A stretch of DNA of 64,000 bases, taken from assembly GCF_030269685.1 (NCBI RefSeq), contig NZ_BSTT01000003.1:372001-436000 (forward strand), written 5' to 3'. Both the position numbers and the translations under genes were made by a program. The DNA is from Actinomycetospora sp. NBRC 106378. Lineage in GTDB: Bacteria; Actinomycetota; Actinomycetes; Mycobacteriales; Pseudonocardiaceae. The notes below the pieces were generated by a model. The model saw only the letters and a program-made list of their open reading frames with translations, searched no databases and was not told where the DNA came from. Shown here in pieces: positions 1 to 6,992 of the stretch (within the stretch, counting starts at the first letter, position 1; every line of letters begins with the position of its first letter).

Positions 1-2
1 CG

Positions 3-767
3 TCGGCCCATCTGCGGTTCACCTCGGCCTTCTTCTTCGGTCACGACGCCGGGTCCGCGTTCACCGCGGTCTCCCAGCTCGGCACCGAGTTCGCCGTGCT
101 CCTCTACTTCTGGCCGGACATCAAGCGGCTGGTCCTGGCCTGGTTCCGCGGTCTGCGGGACCGGGACCGGCGCGGCTACGACTACCGGCTGGCCTGGTAC
201 GTGGGGCTCGGGTCGCTGCCGATCGGCGTGGCGGGCCTGCTCTTCCAGGACCTCATCGACGGGCCGGCGCGCAACCTCGCGCTCAACGCCTCCGTGCTGA
301 TCGGGTTCGGCCTGGTCCTCGCGGCGGCCGAGAAGTACGGCCGGCAGCGGCGCGGCGCCGACCAGCTCACCCTGCGCGACGGCCTCCTCATGGGCCTCGG
401 GCAGATGCTCGCCCTCATCCCGGGCGTCTCCCGCTCGGGGGCGACGACGAGCGCGGGCCTGTTCCTCGGGCTGGAGCGGGCCGTCGCGGTGCGCTTCTCG
501 TTCCTGCTCGCGCTGCCCGCGGTGTTCGCGTCCGGCCTGTACAAGCTCAAGGACATCGGGGAGCCGGCCCTCCCGGGCCAGGTGACGTCGAGCTGGGGCC
601 AGATCCTCGTCGCGACCCTCATCGCGTTCGGCGTCGGCTACGCCTCGATCGCGTGGCTGCTGCGCTACGTCGAGAACCACACCATCTATGTGTTCGTCTG
701 GTACCGCGTGCTGCTCGGTCTGGTGGTGCTCCTGGCGGTGCTGGGCGGCATCGTCCCGGCCACCTGA
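3..767 (+). CDS. uppP: Undecaprenyl-diphosphatase UppP/BacA (5' end outside window)
   Basis: Integral membrane phosphatase that converts the C50/C55 polyprenyl pyrophosphate carrier back to the monophosphate after cell-wall precursor delivery. The frame is open from the window edge, so only the extreme N-terminus is missing. The first visible residues (SAHLRF) belong to the conserved Ser/His segment near the start of the family, followed by a Gly-rich stretch and [12 protein letters not shown]. The signature PGVSRSGAT is at about visible residues 140-148, with several hydrophobic helices after it up to the C-terminus. Identity is firm from these two motifs. The next gene starts 37 nt downstream on the same strand, the same order as in mycobacteria (Rv2136c-Rv2135c), although its own -10-like box suggests an independent promoter. 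Confidence 0.95.
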   Translation, partial: SAHLRFTSAFFFGHDAGSAFTAVSQLGTEFAVLLYFWPDIKRLVLAWFRGLRDRDRRGYDYRLAWYVGLGSLPIGVAGLLFQDLIDGPARNLALNASVLIGFGLVLAAAEKYGRQRRGADQLTLRDGLLMGLGQMLALIPGVSRSGATTSAGLFLGLERAVAVRFSFLLALPAVFASGLYKLKDIGEPALPGQVTSSWGQILVATLIAFGVGYASIAWLLRYVENHTIYVFVWYRVLLGLVVLLAVLGGIVPAT

Positions 768-790
768 TCACCCCGATGGCACCACGGGTT

Positions 791-796
791 TAGGGT
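791..796 (+). promoter_or_regulatory. TAGGGT -10-like box for histidine phosphatase gene
   Basis: TAGGGT ends 8 nt before the GTG at 805 and there is no Shine-Dalgarno sequence between them, which fits a leaderless transcript and supports this start. Confidence 0.5.
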
Positions 797-804
797 GGGC
801 GGAC

Positions 805-1527
805 GTGACCACGGTGATCCTGCTCCGACACGGACGCTCGACCGCGAACGTCTCGGGGGTCCTGGCCGGGCGCGCACCCGGCGTCGGGCTCGACGACACG
901 GGGCGGGCCCAGGCCGAGAAGCTCGTCGACCGGCTGGCGCAGCTGCCCATCGCCGCCGCCGTCCGCTCGCCGCTGCAGCGGTGCGCGGAGACGCTGTCCC
1001 CGCTGCTCGAGGCGCGGGGGCTGGACGCGGTCGTCGAGGACGACCTCGCCGAGGTCGACTACGGCGACTGGACCGGCAAGACCCTCGGGGAGCTCGGCAA
1101 GGAGGACCTCTGGAAGGTCGTCCAGGCGCACCCGTCGGCGGCGGTGTTCCCCGGCGGTGAGGGGCTCGCGCACGTGCAGCACCGCTCGGTCGCCGCGATC
1201 CGCCGCCACGCCGCGCGCATCGCCGAGGAGCACGGCCCGAAGGCCGTCTGGGTCGCCTGCAGCCACGGCGACGTGATCAAGTCGGTGGTGGCCGACGCCC
1301 TCGGGCTGCACCTCGACTCGTTCCAGCGGATCACGGTCGACCCGTCCTCGATCAGTGTGATCAGCTACACGCCGACCCGGCCCTTCGTGGTGCGGGTCAA
1401 CGACACCGGTGGTGATCTCGCCTCGCTGGTGCCGAAGCCCGATCCGGAGCCCGGGACGGAGGGCGCCGAGGGGGCCGCCGAGCCGACCGCCGACGCGGTG
1501 GTCGGTGGCTCGACCGGCGTAAACTGA
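805..1527 (+). CDS. Histidine phosphatase family protein (MSMEG_4193/Rv2135c type)
   Basis: Phosphoglycerate-mutase-fold phosphatase of 240 residues. The catalytic LLRHGRST motif is at residues 6-13, so His8 is the expected phospho-acceptor; an RSPLQR arginine segment follows, and the second catalytic histidine lies in the ACSHGDV motif around residue 154. The C-terminal 35 residues are acidic and low in complexity. The start is placed at GTG 805, immediately before the core fold; an upstream in-frame extension would run into uppP. The physiological substrate is not evident from sequence. In mycobacteria the orthologue sits in the same place between uppP and the DUF3090 gene, so a housekeeping role is likely. 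Confidence 0.85.
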   Translation: MTTVILLRHGRSTANVSGVLAGRAPGVGLDDTGRAQAEKLVDRLAQLPIAAAVRSPLQRCAETLSPLLEARGLDAVVEDDLAEVDYGDWTGKTLGELGKEDLWKVVQAHPSAAVFPGGEGLAHVQHRSVAAIRRHAARIAEEHGPKAVWVACSHGDVIKSVVADALGLHLDSFQRITVDPSSISVISYTPTRPFVVRVNDTGGDLASLVPKPDPEPGTEGAEGAAEPTADAVVGGSTGVN

Positions 1528-1597
1528 CCGCGCGCATGACGAGCCGTCACGCCGGGAACTCACTCCCGGCCCGACCAGCACGACCAATCGAGGGGCC

Positions 1598-2167
1598 ATG
1601 CCCAGGGTGATCCACGTCTTCCGCCAGCCCGACCGGTTCGTCGCCGGCACGGTCGGCGAGCCGGGCGACCGCTCGTTCTACCTGCAGGCCACCGAGTCGG
1701 CCCGCAAGGTGTCCGTGCTGCTCGAGAAGCAGCAGGTGTCGGTGCTCTCGGAGCGGATCGGCACGCTGTTGGAGGAGGTCTCGCGCCGCTTCGGCGCCGA
1801 GGTCCCGCCCACCACCCCGGAGAACGAGGTCGACACCTCGCCGCTGGACGTGCCGGTCGAGGAGGAGTTCCGCGTCGGCACGATGGGCCTCGGCTGGGAC
1901 GCCGAGTCCCGCAACGTCGTGGTCGAGCTGCTCGCGGTCACCGAGGAGGAGGTCGACGAGTCCGTCGTCCTCGACGACACCGACGAGGGGCCCGACGCCC
2001 TGCGGGTGTTCCTCAGCCCGGAGCGGGCGCGCGCCTTCGCCACCCGCGCCGAGCGCGTCGTCTCCGCCGGGCGTCGTCTGTGCCCGCTGTGCACGCAGCC
2101 GCTCGACGCCGCCGGCCACGTCTGCCCCCGCCAGAACGGCTTCCGACGCGTCGCCGCCGAGTCGTGA
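1598..2167 (+). CDS. DUF3090 family protein
   Basis: Conserved actinobacterial protein of unknown function, 189 residues. It starts at an ATG preceded by GAGGGG. The C-terminus carries a compact putative metal site: C-P-L-C, then about 10 residues later H-V-C-P-R-x-N-G (residues roughly 166-183). The N-terminal part (HVFRQPDRFVAGTVG, FYLQA) is the family hallmark. It lies between the histidine phosphatase and the SCO1664-type protein, the same three-gene order as Rv2135c-Rv2133c, suggesting a shared but unknown pathway. No membrane segment or signal peptide is seen. Confidence 0.85.
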   Translation: MPRVIHVFRQPDRFVAGTVGEPGDRSFYLQATESARKVSVLLEKQQVSVLSERIGTLLEEVSRRFGAEVPPTTPENEVDTSPLDVPVEEEFRVGTMGLGWDAESRNVVVELLAVTEEEVDESVVLDDTDEGPDALRVFLSPERARAFATRAERVVSAGRRLCPLCTQPLDAAGHVCPRQNGFRRVAAES

Positions 2168-2210
2168 TGGGGCGGCCGAACACGCTCGTCGTGACACCGG
2201 GACGGAGCGC

Positions 2211-3041
2211 TTGACCGGGACCCAGAGCACGCCGGACCCGGTCGACGTCGACCGCCTCGAGGACCTGCTGCGGCGGGGGACCATCGACGTCGAGGGCCGC
2301 ATGACCGACGCCTCGAACACCACGCTGTTCTGCTCGGTGACCCTCGACGGGGTCTCCGACCACTGCGTCTACAAGCCGGTCCGCGGTGAACGGCCGCTGT
2401 GGGACTTCCCCGACGGCACGCTCGCCGGCCGGGAGGTCGCGACCTACCTCGTGAGCAAGGCCGCGGGCTTCCACGTGGTGCCGCCGACGGTGCTGCGCGA
2501 CGGCCCGTTCGGTCCCGGCATGGTCCAGCGGTGGATCGAGACCGACGACGAGCGCGAGCTCGTCGACGTCGTCGAACCGAAGCTGGTCCAGCCGGGGTGG
2601 CGGACGGTGCTGCGGGCGCGCGGGGCCGACGGCGAGCCCGCGCTGCTCGTGCACGCCGACGACCCGGGCCTGCGCCGCATGGCCGCGCTCGACGTCGTCG
2701 TCAACAACGCCGACCGCAAGGGCGGCCACGTGCTCGCCGGCGCCGACGGCCGCACCTACGGCGTCGACCACGGCATCTGCCTGCACCAGGAGACCAAGCT
2801 GCGCACCGTGCTGTGGGGCTGGGTCGGCGAACCGCTCGACGACGAGGTCAAGGACGGCCTGAAGCGGCTGCGTGCGGCGCTGTCCCCGGGCAACGCCGCG
2901 GAGCTCGGTGACGCCCTGAACGACCACATCACGCTGCGCGAGGTGAAGGCGCTGCGCTCGCGGACCGACCGGCTCCTGCACGACGACGAGCTGCCCTCGC
3001 CCTCGGGCGGCTGGCCACCGATCCCGTGGCCGGCCTTCTGA
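2211..3041 (+). CDS. SCO1664 family protein, PI3/PI4-kinase-like fold
   Basis: 276-residue conserved actinobacterial protein. The only in-frame start before the conserved region is TTG 2211, with GGGACGGAG a few bases upstream. Sequence signs of an atypical kinase fold are a YKP lysine segment (about residue 54) and a D-V-V-V-N-N-A-D-R-K-x-G-H segment near residue 164, comparable to the catalytic Asp/Asn loop of PI3/PI4-kinase and HipA-like enzymes, followed by YGVDHGICLH, comparable to the metal-binding loop. Phosphotransferase activity is inferred only; no substrate is known. It is 43 nt downstream of the DUF3090 gene and probably in one operon with it and with the metallo-hydrolase that follows. 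Confidence 0.8.
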   Translation: MTGTQSTPDPVDVDRLEDLLRRGTIDVEGRMTDASNTTLFCSVTLDGVSDHCVYKPVRGERPLWDFPDGTLAGREVATYLVSKAAGFHVVPPTVLRDGPFGPGMVQRWIETDDERELVDVVEPKLVQPGWRTVLRARGADGEPALLVHADDPGLRRMAALDVVVNNADRKGGHVLAGADGRTYGVDHGICLHQETKLRTVLWGWVGEPLDDEVKDGLKRLRAALSPGNAAELGDALNDHITLREVKALRSRTDRLLHDDELPSPSGGWPPIPWPAF

Positions 3042-3043
3042 GC

Positions 3044-3982
3044 ATGGCCGGCCCGCGCGACTTCGCCCACCGCCTCGACTCCCGGATGCTGAACCCGCTC
3101 GAGGTCGTGCAGCTCTACCGTTCGCGGCCGCCCCAGGCGGTCGCCGAGCGCGACGCGGCCCGGATCCCGGTCACGCCGGACGCGGAACTGCCGCACCCGT
3201 CGTCGGGCATGCTCGGCGTGACCTGGCTGGGGCACGCGTCCGCGCTGCTGTGGGTGGACGGGGTGACCGTGCTGGTCGACCCGGTGCTCTCCCCGGGCAT
3301 CCCGGGCACCCGTCCCCGGCTGACCGTGCCGGGGCGGACGGTCCCGACGCTCCCGCACGTCGACGCGGTGCTGCTGAGCCACGACCACTACGACCACCTC
3401 GACGTGCGCACCCTCGGCGCCCTCCCGCGCACGACCCGGATCCTCGCCGGGCTGAACAGCGCCGCGTTCTTCCACGCCCGGGGGTTCACCGACGTCGTCG
3501 AGCTCGACTGGTGGTCCTCGGTCGGGTTCGCCGGGCTCTCCGGCGAGGTCCGCGTCGAGTTCGTGCCGTCGCGGCACTGGTCGCAGCGCACCCCGTTCGA
3601 CCGGTTCCACCGGCTCTGGGGCGGCTGGATGGTGACCGGCTCCGACGGCCGGGCGGTCTACCACGCGGGCGACAGCGCCTTCGGACCCGTGTTCGGGCGG
3701 ATCGCCGGACGGCACCGCCGCATCGAGATCGCCGCGCTGCCCGTCGGGGCCTACGCGCCGCGCGAGCTGCTGCGCACCGTGCACATGGACCCGGCCGAGG
3801 CGGTGCGGGCGGCCGAGGTGCTCGGGGTGCGTCGCGTGGTGCCGATCCACTGGGGCACGTTCGTGCTCTCCGGCGAACCCGTGCTCGAGCCCATCGAGGC
3901 GACCCGGCGCGCGTGGGCCCGCGCCGGCCGCGACCGCGACGACCTCTGGGAACTCCCGATCGGCGGGTCCCGCACGTTGTGA
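3044..3982 (+). CDS. Metallo-beta-lactamase-fold hydrolase (NAPE-PLD/UlaG-like)
   Basis: 312-residue cytosolic metal-dependent hydrolase. The core begins WLGHASALL; the metal-binding motif HDHYDHLD is present, followed by a later His (SRHW), the bridging Asp in HAGDSAFG and a final His in VPIHWGTF. This arrangement matches the branch that includes N-acyl-phosphatidylethanolamine phospholipase D and UlaG lactonases rather than true beta-lactamases. ATG 3044 lies 2 nt after the upstream stop; an in-frame GTG at 3026 would overlap the previous gene. The stop overlaps the next start by GTGA, so the MFS gene is translationally coupled. Substrate unknown. Confidence 0.8.
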   Translation: MAGPRDFAHRLDSRMLNPLEVVQLYRSRPPQAVAERDAARIPVTPDAELPHPSSGMLGVTWLGHASALLWVDGVTVLVDPVLSPGIPGTRPRLTVPGRTVPTLPHVDAVLLSHDHYDHLDVRTLGALPRTTRILAGLNSAAFFHARGFTDVVELDWWSSVGFAGLSGEVRVEFVPSRHWSQRTPFDRFHRLWGGWMVTGSDGRAVYHAGDSAFGPVFGRIAGRHRRIEIAALPVGAYAPRELLRTVHMDPAEAVRAAEVLGVRRVVPIHWGTFVLSGEPVLEPIEATRRAWARAGRDRDDLWELPIGGSRTL

Positions 3983-5214
3983 GGCTGCTCGTCTGGGGCA
4001 CGGCGGTCGGCGCGTACGTCTGCTCGGTCGTGGGCCGCTCCGCCCTCGCCGCGACCGGGCCCGTCGCCGCCGAACGCTTCGGCGTCTCGGCGGGGGTGCT
4101 CTCGCTGCTCGCCGTGCTCTCGCTCGGCGTGTACGCCGCGCTGCAGATCCCGGCCGGCGTGCTGGTGGACCGCTTCGGGCCGAAACGGTTCATCGCGGGC
4201 GGGGCGGTGCTCGTCGCGGTGGGGCAGGTGCTGCTGGCCGTGGCGCCGTCGTTCCCGGTCGCGGTCGTCGGCCGGGTCCTCGCCGGAGCCGGCGACGCCG
4301 TCATGTTCGTGAGCATCCTGCGCCTGGTCCCCACCTGGTTCGCCCCGCGCCGCGTGCCCGTCGTCAACCAGCTCTCCGGCATCCTCGGCCAGTTCGGGCA
4401 GGCCGTGTCCGCCATCCCGCTCGCCGGCCTCGTCGTGAGCTCGGGCTGGACCGCGGCCTACCTCGTCGCGGGCGGGGCGACGGGCCTGGTGGCGGTCGCG
4501 GCCGCCCTGATCGTCCGGACCGGGCCGCTCGGGGTGTCCGGTGCAGCCGACGAGGGGCGCCTGCGCGAGGTCGTCGCCACCCCCGGCGCCCGGCTCGGCT
4601 TCTGGTGCCACTTCGCCTCACCGTTCTCGGCGAACGTCTTCGGCCTGCTCTGGGGCTTCCCGTTCCTGACGGCGGGTGAGGGCGTCCCGGTCGGTCCGGC
4701 GCGCGTGATGACCAGCGGGGTCGTCCTCGTGACGATCCTGTTCGGCCCGCTGTTCGGGGTGCTCTCCGGCCGGTTCCCGCACCGGCGGGTCACCGTGGTC
4801 GCCGCGTCGGTGGTGGCGCAGGCCCTCGCGTGGTGCCTGGTCCTCGCCTGGCCCGGCCCGGTGCCGTTCGCGCTGCTCGTGGTGCTGGTGGTGGTCCTCG
4901 CCAGCGGCGGGTCAGCCTCGCTCGTGGCGTTCGACGTCGCCCGCTCCGCCGTGCCGCCCGGCTCGATCGGCCGGGCGTCGGGGATGACGAACGTCGGCGG
5001 GTTCATCTCGTCGCTGCTCGTCGTCGCGCTCGTGGGGGTGCTGCTCGACCTGCAGGGCGCCGGTTCGCCCGCCGACTGGGACGTCGACGTCTTCCGCGTC
5101 GCCATGGCCGTGCACGTCCCCGTGCTGCTGGTCGGCCTGCTCGGGATGTGGTTCTCGCTGCGCCGCACGCGTGCCGACGACGGGTCGCGGGTCGCGGTGG
5201 GCGCCGTGCGCTGA
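3979..5214 (+). CDS. MFS transporter
   Basis: 411-residue major facilitator with about 12 hydrophobic segments. The loop after helix 2 reads LVDRFGPKR, the family GxxxDRxGxK/R-type signature, and a related loop (LSGRFPHRR) recurs after helix 8. Translation starts at GTG 3979, overlapping the stop of the metallo-hydrolase by four bases, so the two are made together. Substrate cannot be deduced; the coupling hints that the transporter handles the product or substrate of the hydrolase. A strong hairpin 136 nt downstream ends the unit. Confidence 0.85.
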   Translation: MRLLVWGTAVGAYVCSVVGRSALAATGPVAAERFGVSAGVLSLLAVLSLGVYAALQIPAGVLVDRFGPKRFIAGGAVLVAVGQVLLAVAPSFPVAVVGRVLAGAGDAVMFVSILRLVPTWFAPRRVPVVNQLSGILGQFGQAVSAIPLAGLVVSSGWTAAYLVAGGATGLVAVAAALIVRTGPLGVSGAADEGRLREVVATPGARLGFWCHFASPFSANVFGLLWGFPFLTAGEGVPVGPARVMTSGVVLVTILFGPLFGVLSGRFPHRRVTVVAASVVAQALAWCLVLAWPGPVPFALLVVLVVVLASGGSASLVAFDVARSAVPPGSIGRASGMTNVGGFISSLLVVALVGVLLDLQGAGSPADWDVDVFRVAMAVHVPVLLVGLLGMWFSLRRTRADDGSRVAVGAVR

Positions 5215-5297
5215 GGTCGGTCGTGGGGTGAGCGGCGTCAGCGGTGGCACACGGCGGATGCTGGACGTCAGCAGCGCGCCACGCCCGGTCCGACCCC

Positions 5298-5330
5298 GCG
5301 AGACGTCACCCATCGGGCTCCGGCTGCCCC
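5298..5330. repeat. First copy of GCGAGACGT-CATCGGGCTCC repeat
   Basis: A 33-nt segment that recurs at 5350-5382 with only the bases after GCGAGACGTC differing. It has no matching downstream arm of its own, so it looks like a partial duplicate of the hairpin that follows. Confidence 0.75.
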
Positions 5331-5349
5331 TCGACGTCACCACCGTTCG

Positions 5350-5408
5350 GCGAGACGTCTTCCATCGGGCTCCGGCTGCCCCCGGGAGCCCGATGAGAGA
5401 CGTCTCGC
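5350..5408. terminator. Two-tier hairpin between convergent MFS and excalibur genes
   Basis: Outer arms GCGAGACGTCT (5350-5360) and AGACGTCTCGC (5398-5408) are perfectly complementary; inner arms CATCGGGCTCC (5363-5373) and GGAGCCCGATG (5385-5395) also pair perfectly, with an 11-nt loop. The position between convergent stops suggests a bidirectional terminator without a U-tract, common in high-GC actinobacteria. Confidence 0.7.
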
Positions 5409-5415
5409 AGGCCGG

Positions 5416-5847
5416 TCAGACGCGCGAGCGGGAGCGGCGGGCGCCGAGCAGCCCGGCGGCCGCGGCGAGGAGACCCCCGCCGACCCACCAGCCCGAACCG
5501 GTCTCGGTGCTGCCGTCGCCGGTCTCCGCCCCGCCCTCGGGGACGACCGTCACCTGGTCGGGCCGGGAGGACCCGGACGACGACACCGACTCGTCCTGAC
5601 TCGTCGACCCGGTGCTGCCATCCGACCCGGAGCCGGACCCTGCGCCGTCCTTCTCGCAGGCAACGCCGTCCCCGTCGCTGTCGAGGTCGGCGCTGTAGGC
5701 GGGCGACGAGGCGGGGATGTTGTCGACGCCGGCAGCCGCGGCCTCCGTGCAGTTCGAGAACGTCTGCGCGGACGCCGTGCCGGCGAGCACGACCGGGGTG
5801 AGCACGAGGACCGCCGACACGGCGACGGCGGATGCGAGGCGCTTCAC
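5416..5847 (-). CDS. Exported excalibur calcium-binding domain protein
   Basis: 143-residue secreted protein. It has an N-terminal signal peptide (Lys-Arg followed by a hydrophobic run, cleavage near GTASA-Q), an excalibur-type domain with the DSDGDGVACE calcium-binding signature, a Ser/Gly-rich linker, and a C-terminal hydrophobic helix with an RRSRSR tail. The linker-helix-basic tail resembles a sortase sorting signal but no canonical LPXTG is present; ETG occurs twice just before the helix. GTG 5847 is chosen because AAGGAG lies 6 nt upstream; an ATG at 5862 overlaps the sortase stop and is an alternative. The gene directly follows a class F sortase, which may process it. Confidence 0.75.
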   Translation of the reverse strand: MKRLASAVAVSAVLVLTPVVLAGTASAQTFSNCTEAAAAGVDNIPASSPAYSADLDSDGDGVACEKDGAGSGSGSDGSTGSTSQDESVSSSGSSRPDQVTVVPEGGAETGDGSTETGSGWWVGGGLLAAAAGLLGARRSRSRV

Positions 5848-5858
5848 GGGTGTCTCCT

Positions 5859-6497
5859 TCATGGGGTGGACGTCCAGCCGTCGTAGGCGGCGAAGACGAT
5901 GACGTTGTCGTCGTAGCGGTGGGCGGAGCGATCGAGGGCGCCGCCGCAGGTGATGAGCCGGAGCTGGGCGTCGCGGGTGTCGCCGTAGACCGCCGTCGTC
6001 GGGAACTCGTCCTTGTCCGCCTGGACGACCGTGGTGACGGTGAACGACGCCGTCCGCCCGTCCCGCCGCGTGACGGCGATGCGGTCGCCCTGCTCGACGT
6101 CGTCGAGATCGGCGAAGACGCCCTCGCGGCCGTCGCCGTTGACGTGCCCGACCACGACCGCCGGGCCGAGCTCCCCGGGCGTCGGACCGAGCCGGTACCA
6201 GCCGGCCTGCTCCGGGGTGTGGACCGACGGCACCTCGATGCGGCGCTGCGTGTCGACGCCCACGGGCTGGAGCGACGAGCACGCGTCGATGGACCCGACG
6301 GTGATCGAGATCGGGTCGGACGACGGGAGGGGCGTGCGGTCGAGATGGGTCGGCGGTCCGACCGGCGCGCACCGGGATGCGGCCGGAGGGACCGACACGA
6401 ACGCCGCGAGCGCGAGAAGGACCGCGGCCACGACCGCGAGCGCGACCGTCGCCCGCGGCGGAGGCGTGCGGGCCAGGTCGTCGAGCAGTACCCGCAT
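5859..6497 (-). CDS. Class F sortase
   Basis: 212-residue membrane-anchored transpeptidase. One N-terminal transmembrane segment (about residues 17-37) is followed by an extracytoplasmic sortase domain with the catalytic His in VVVGHVNG, the catalytic Cys in LITCGG and a downstream Arg in the SAHRY region. Overall size and motif spacing fit the actinobacterial class F family, which acts on LPXTG-like or divergent signals. Start ATG 6497 overlaps the stop of the upstream small membrane gene (ATGA), and its own stop overlaps a possible start of the excalibur gene, so the three genes form a coupled operon. Confidence 0.85.
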   Translation of the reverse strand: MRVLLDDLARTPPPRATVALAVVAAVLLALAAFVSVPPAASRCAPVGPPTHLDRTPLPSSDPISITVGSIDACSSLQPVGVDTQRRIEVPSVHTPEQAGWYRLGPTPGELGPAVVVGHVNGDGREGVFADLDDVEQGDRIAVTRRDGRTASFTVTTVVQADKDEFPTTAVYGDTRDAQLRLITCGGALDRSAHRYDDNVIVFAAYDGWTSTP

Positions 6498-6766
6498 CAG
6501 TGGTGCGACATCGTGCGCCGGACCCACACCGCGATCCCGGCGAACAGGGCCAGGACCGCGGCGCCACCGAGGGTCATGCCGAGGACCCCCCGACCGGTCC
6601 CGGCCGTCATCACCAGGGCGAGCAGCCCCACCCCGGTCACCATCAGCGTCGTCTTCACGCGCGAGCCCCCCGACCCGGTCGACCCCGACGAACCGGACAG
6701 TTCGTCGGCAGGTGCGGCAGTCAACTCGTGTGGGTGTCGAGACTCGGGGAGATCCCCGACCGGCAC
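6497..6766 (-). CDS. Small membrane protein upstream of sortase
   Basis: Up to 89 residues with a Ser/Gly-rich N-terminus and two hydrophobic helices (about residues 40-57 and 63-81). The start is uncertain: GTG 6766 gives the full length, while GTG 6658, preceded by a GGGGGG run, would leave little more than the two helices. The stop overlaps the sortase start. No family is recognised; the position suggests a membrane partner of the sortase or its substrate. Confidence 0.5.
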   Translation of the reverse strand: MPVGDLPESRHPHELTAAPADELSGSSGSTGSGGSRVKTTLMVTGVGLLALVMTAGTGRGVLGMTLGGAAVLALFAGIAVWVRRTMSHH

Positions 6767-6795
6767 GCCGGACCCGTTCGGGCGAAGCCCGGGAT

Positions 6796-6873
6796 CATGA
6801 TCACGTCGAGGGGACCGTCATGGCCGATGTCGATCTCCAGAACGGCCATCACCGTCCCCTCGACGTGATCATG
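6796..6873. repeat. 78-nt inverted repeat between divergent genes
   Basis: Arms 6796-6825 and 6844-6873 are complementary over 30 nt with two mismatches, separated by an 18-nt loop. Each arm carries GAGGGG a few bases before an ATG, so both strands show a ribosome-binding-site-plus-start arrangement: a 58-codon frame on the plus strand (6820-6996) and a 42-codon frame on the minus strand (6721-6849). Both begin with related peptides containing PLDVIM. Lying in front of two divergent genes, it is unlikely to be a simple terminator. Confidence 0.7.
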
Positions 6874-6979
6874 CTCCGGCGGGCCGGACCACCCGACACC
6901 CTCAGCGGGCGCGACCTGCGCCGACCCGACGTCGGGAAGGTGGGATCGGCTGGGCCAGGCAGAGGAGCCGATGCCGTCG

Positions 6980-6985
6980 TAGCGT
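6980..6985 (+). promoter_or_regulatory. TAGCGT -10-like box for AAA+ gene
   Basis: TAGCGT ends 7 nt before GTG 6993, which favours that codon over the in-frame GTG at 6984. Confidence 0.4.
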
Positions 6986-6992
6986 GGAGAAG

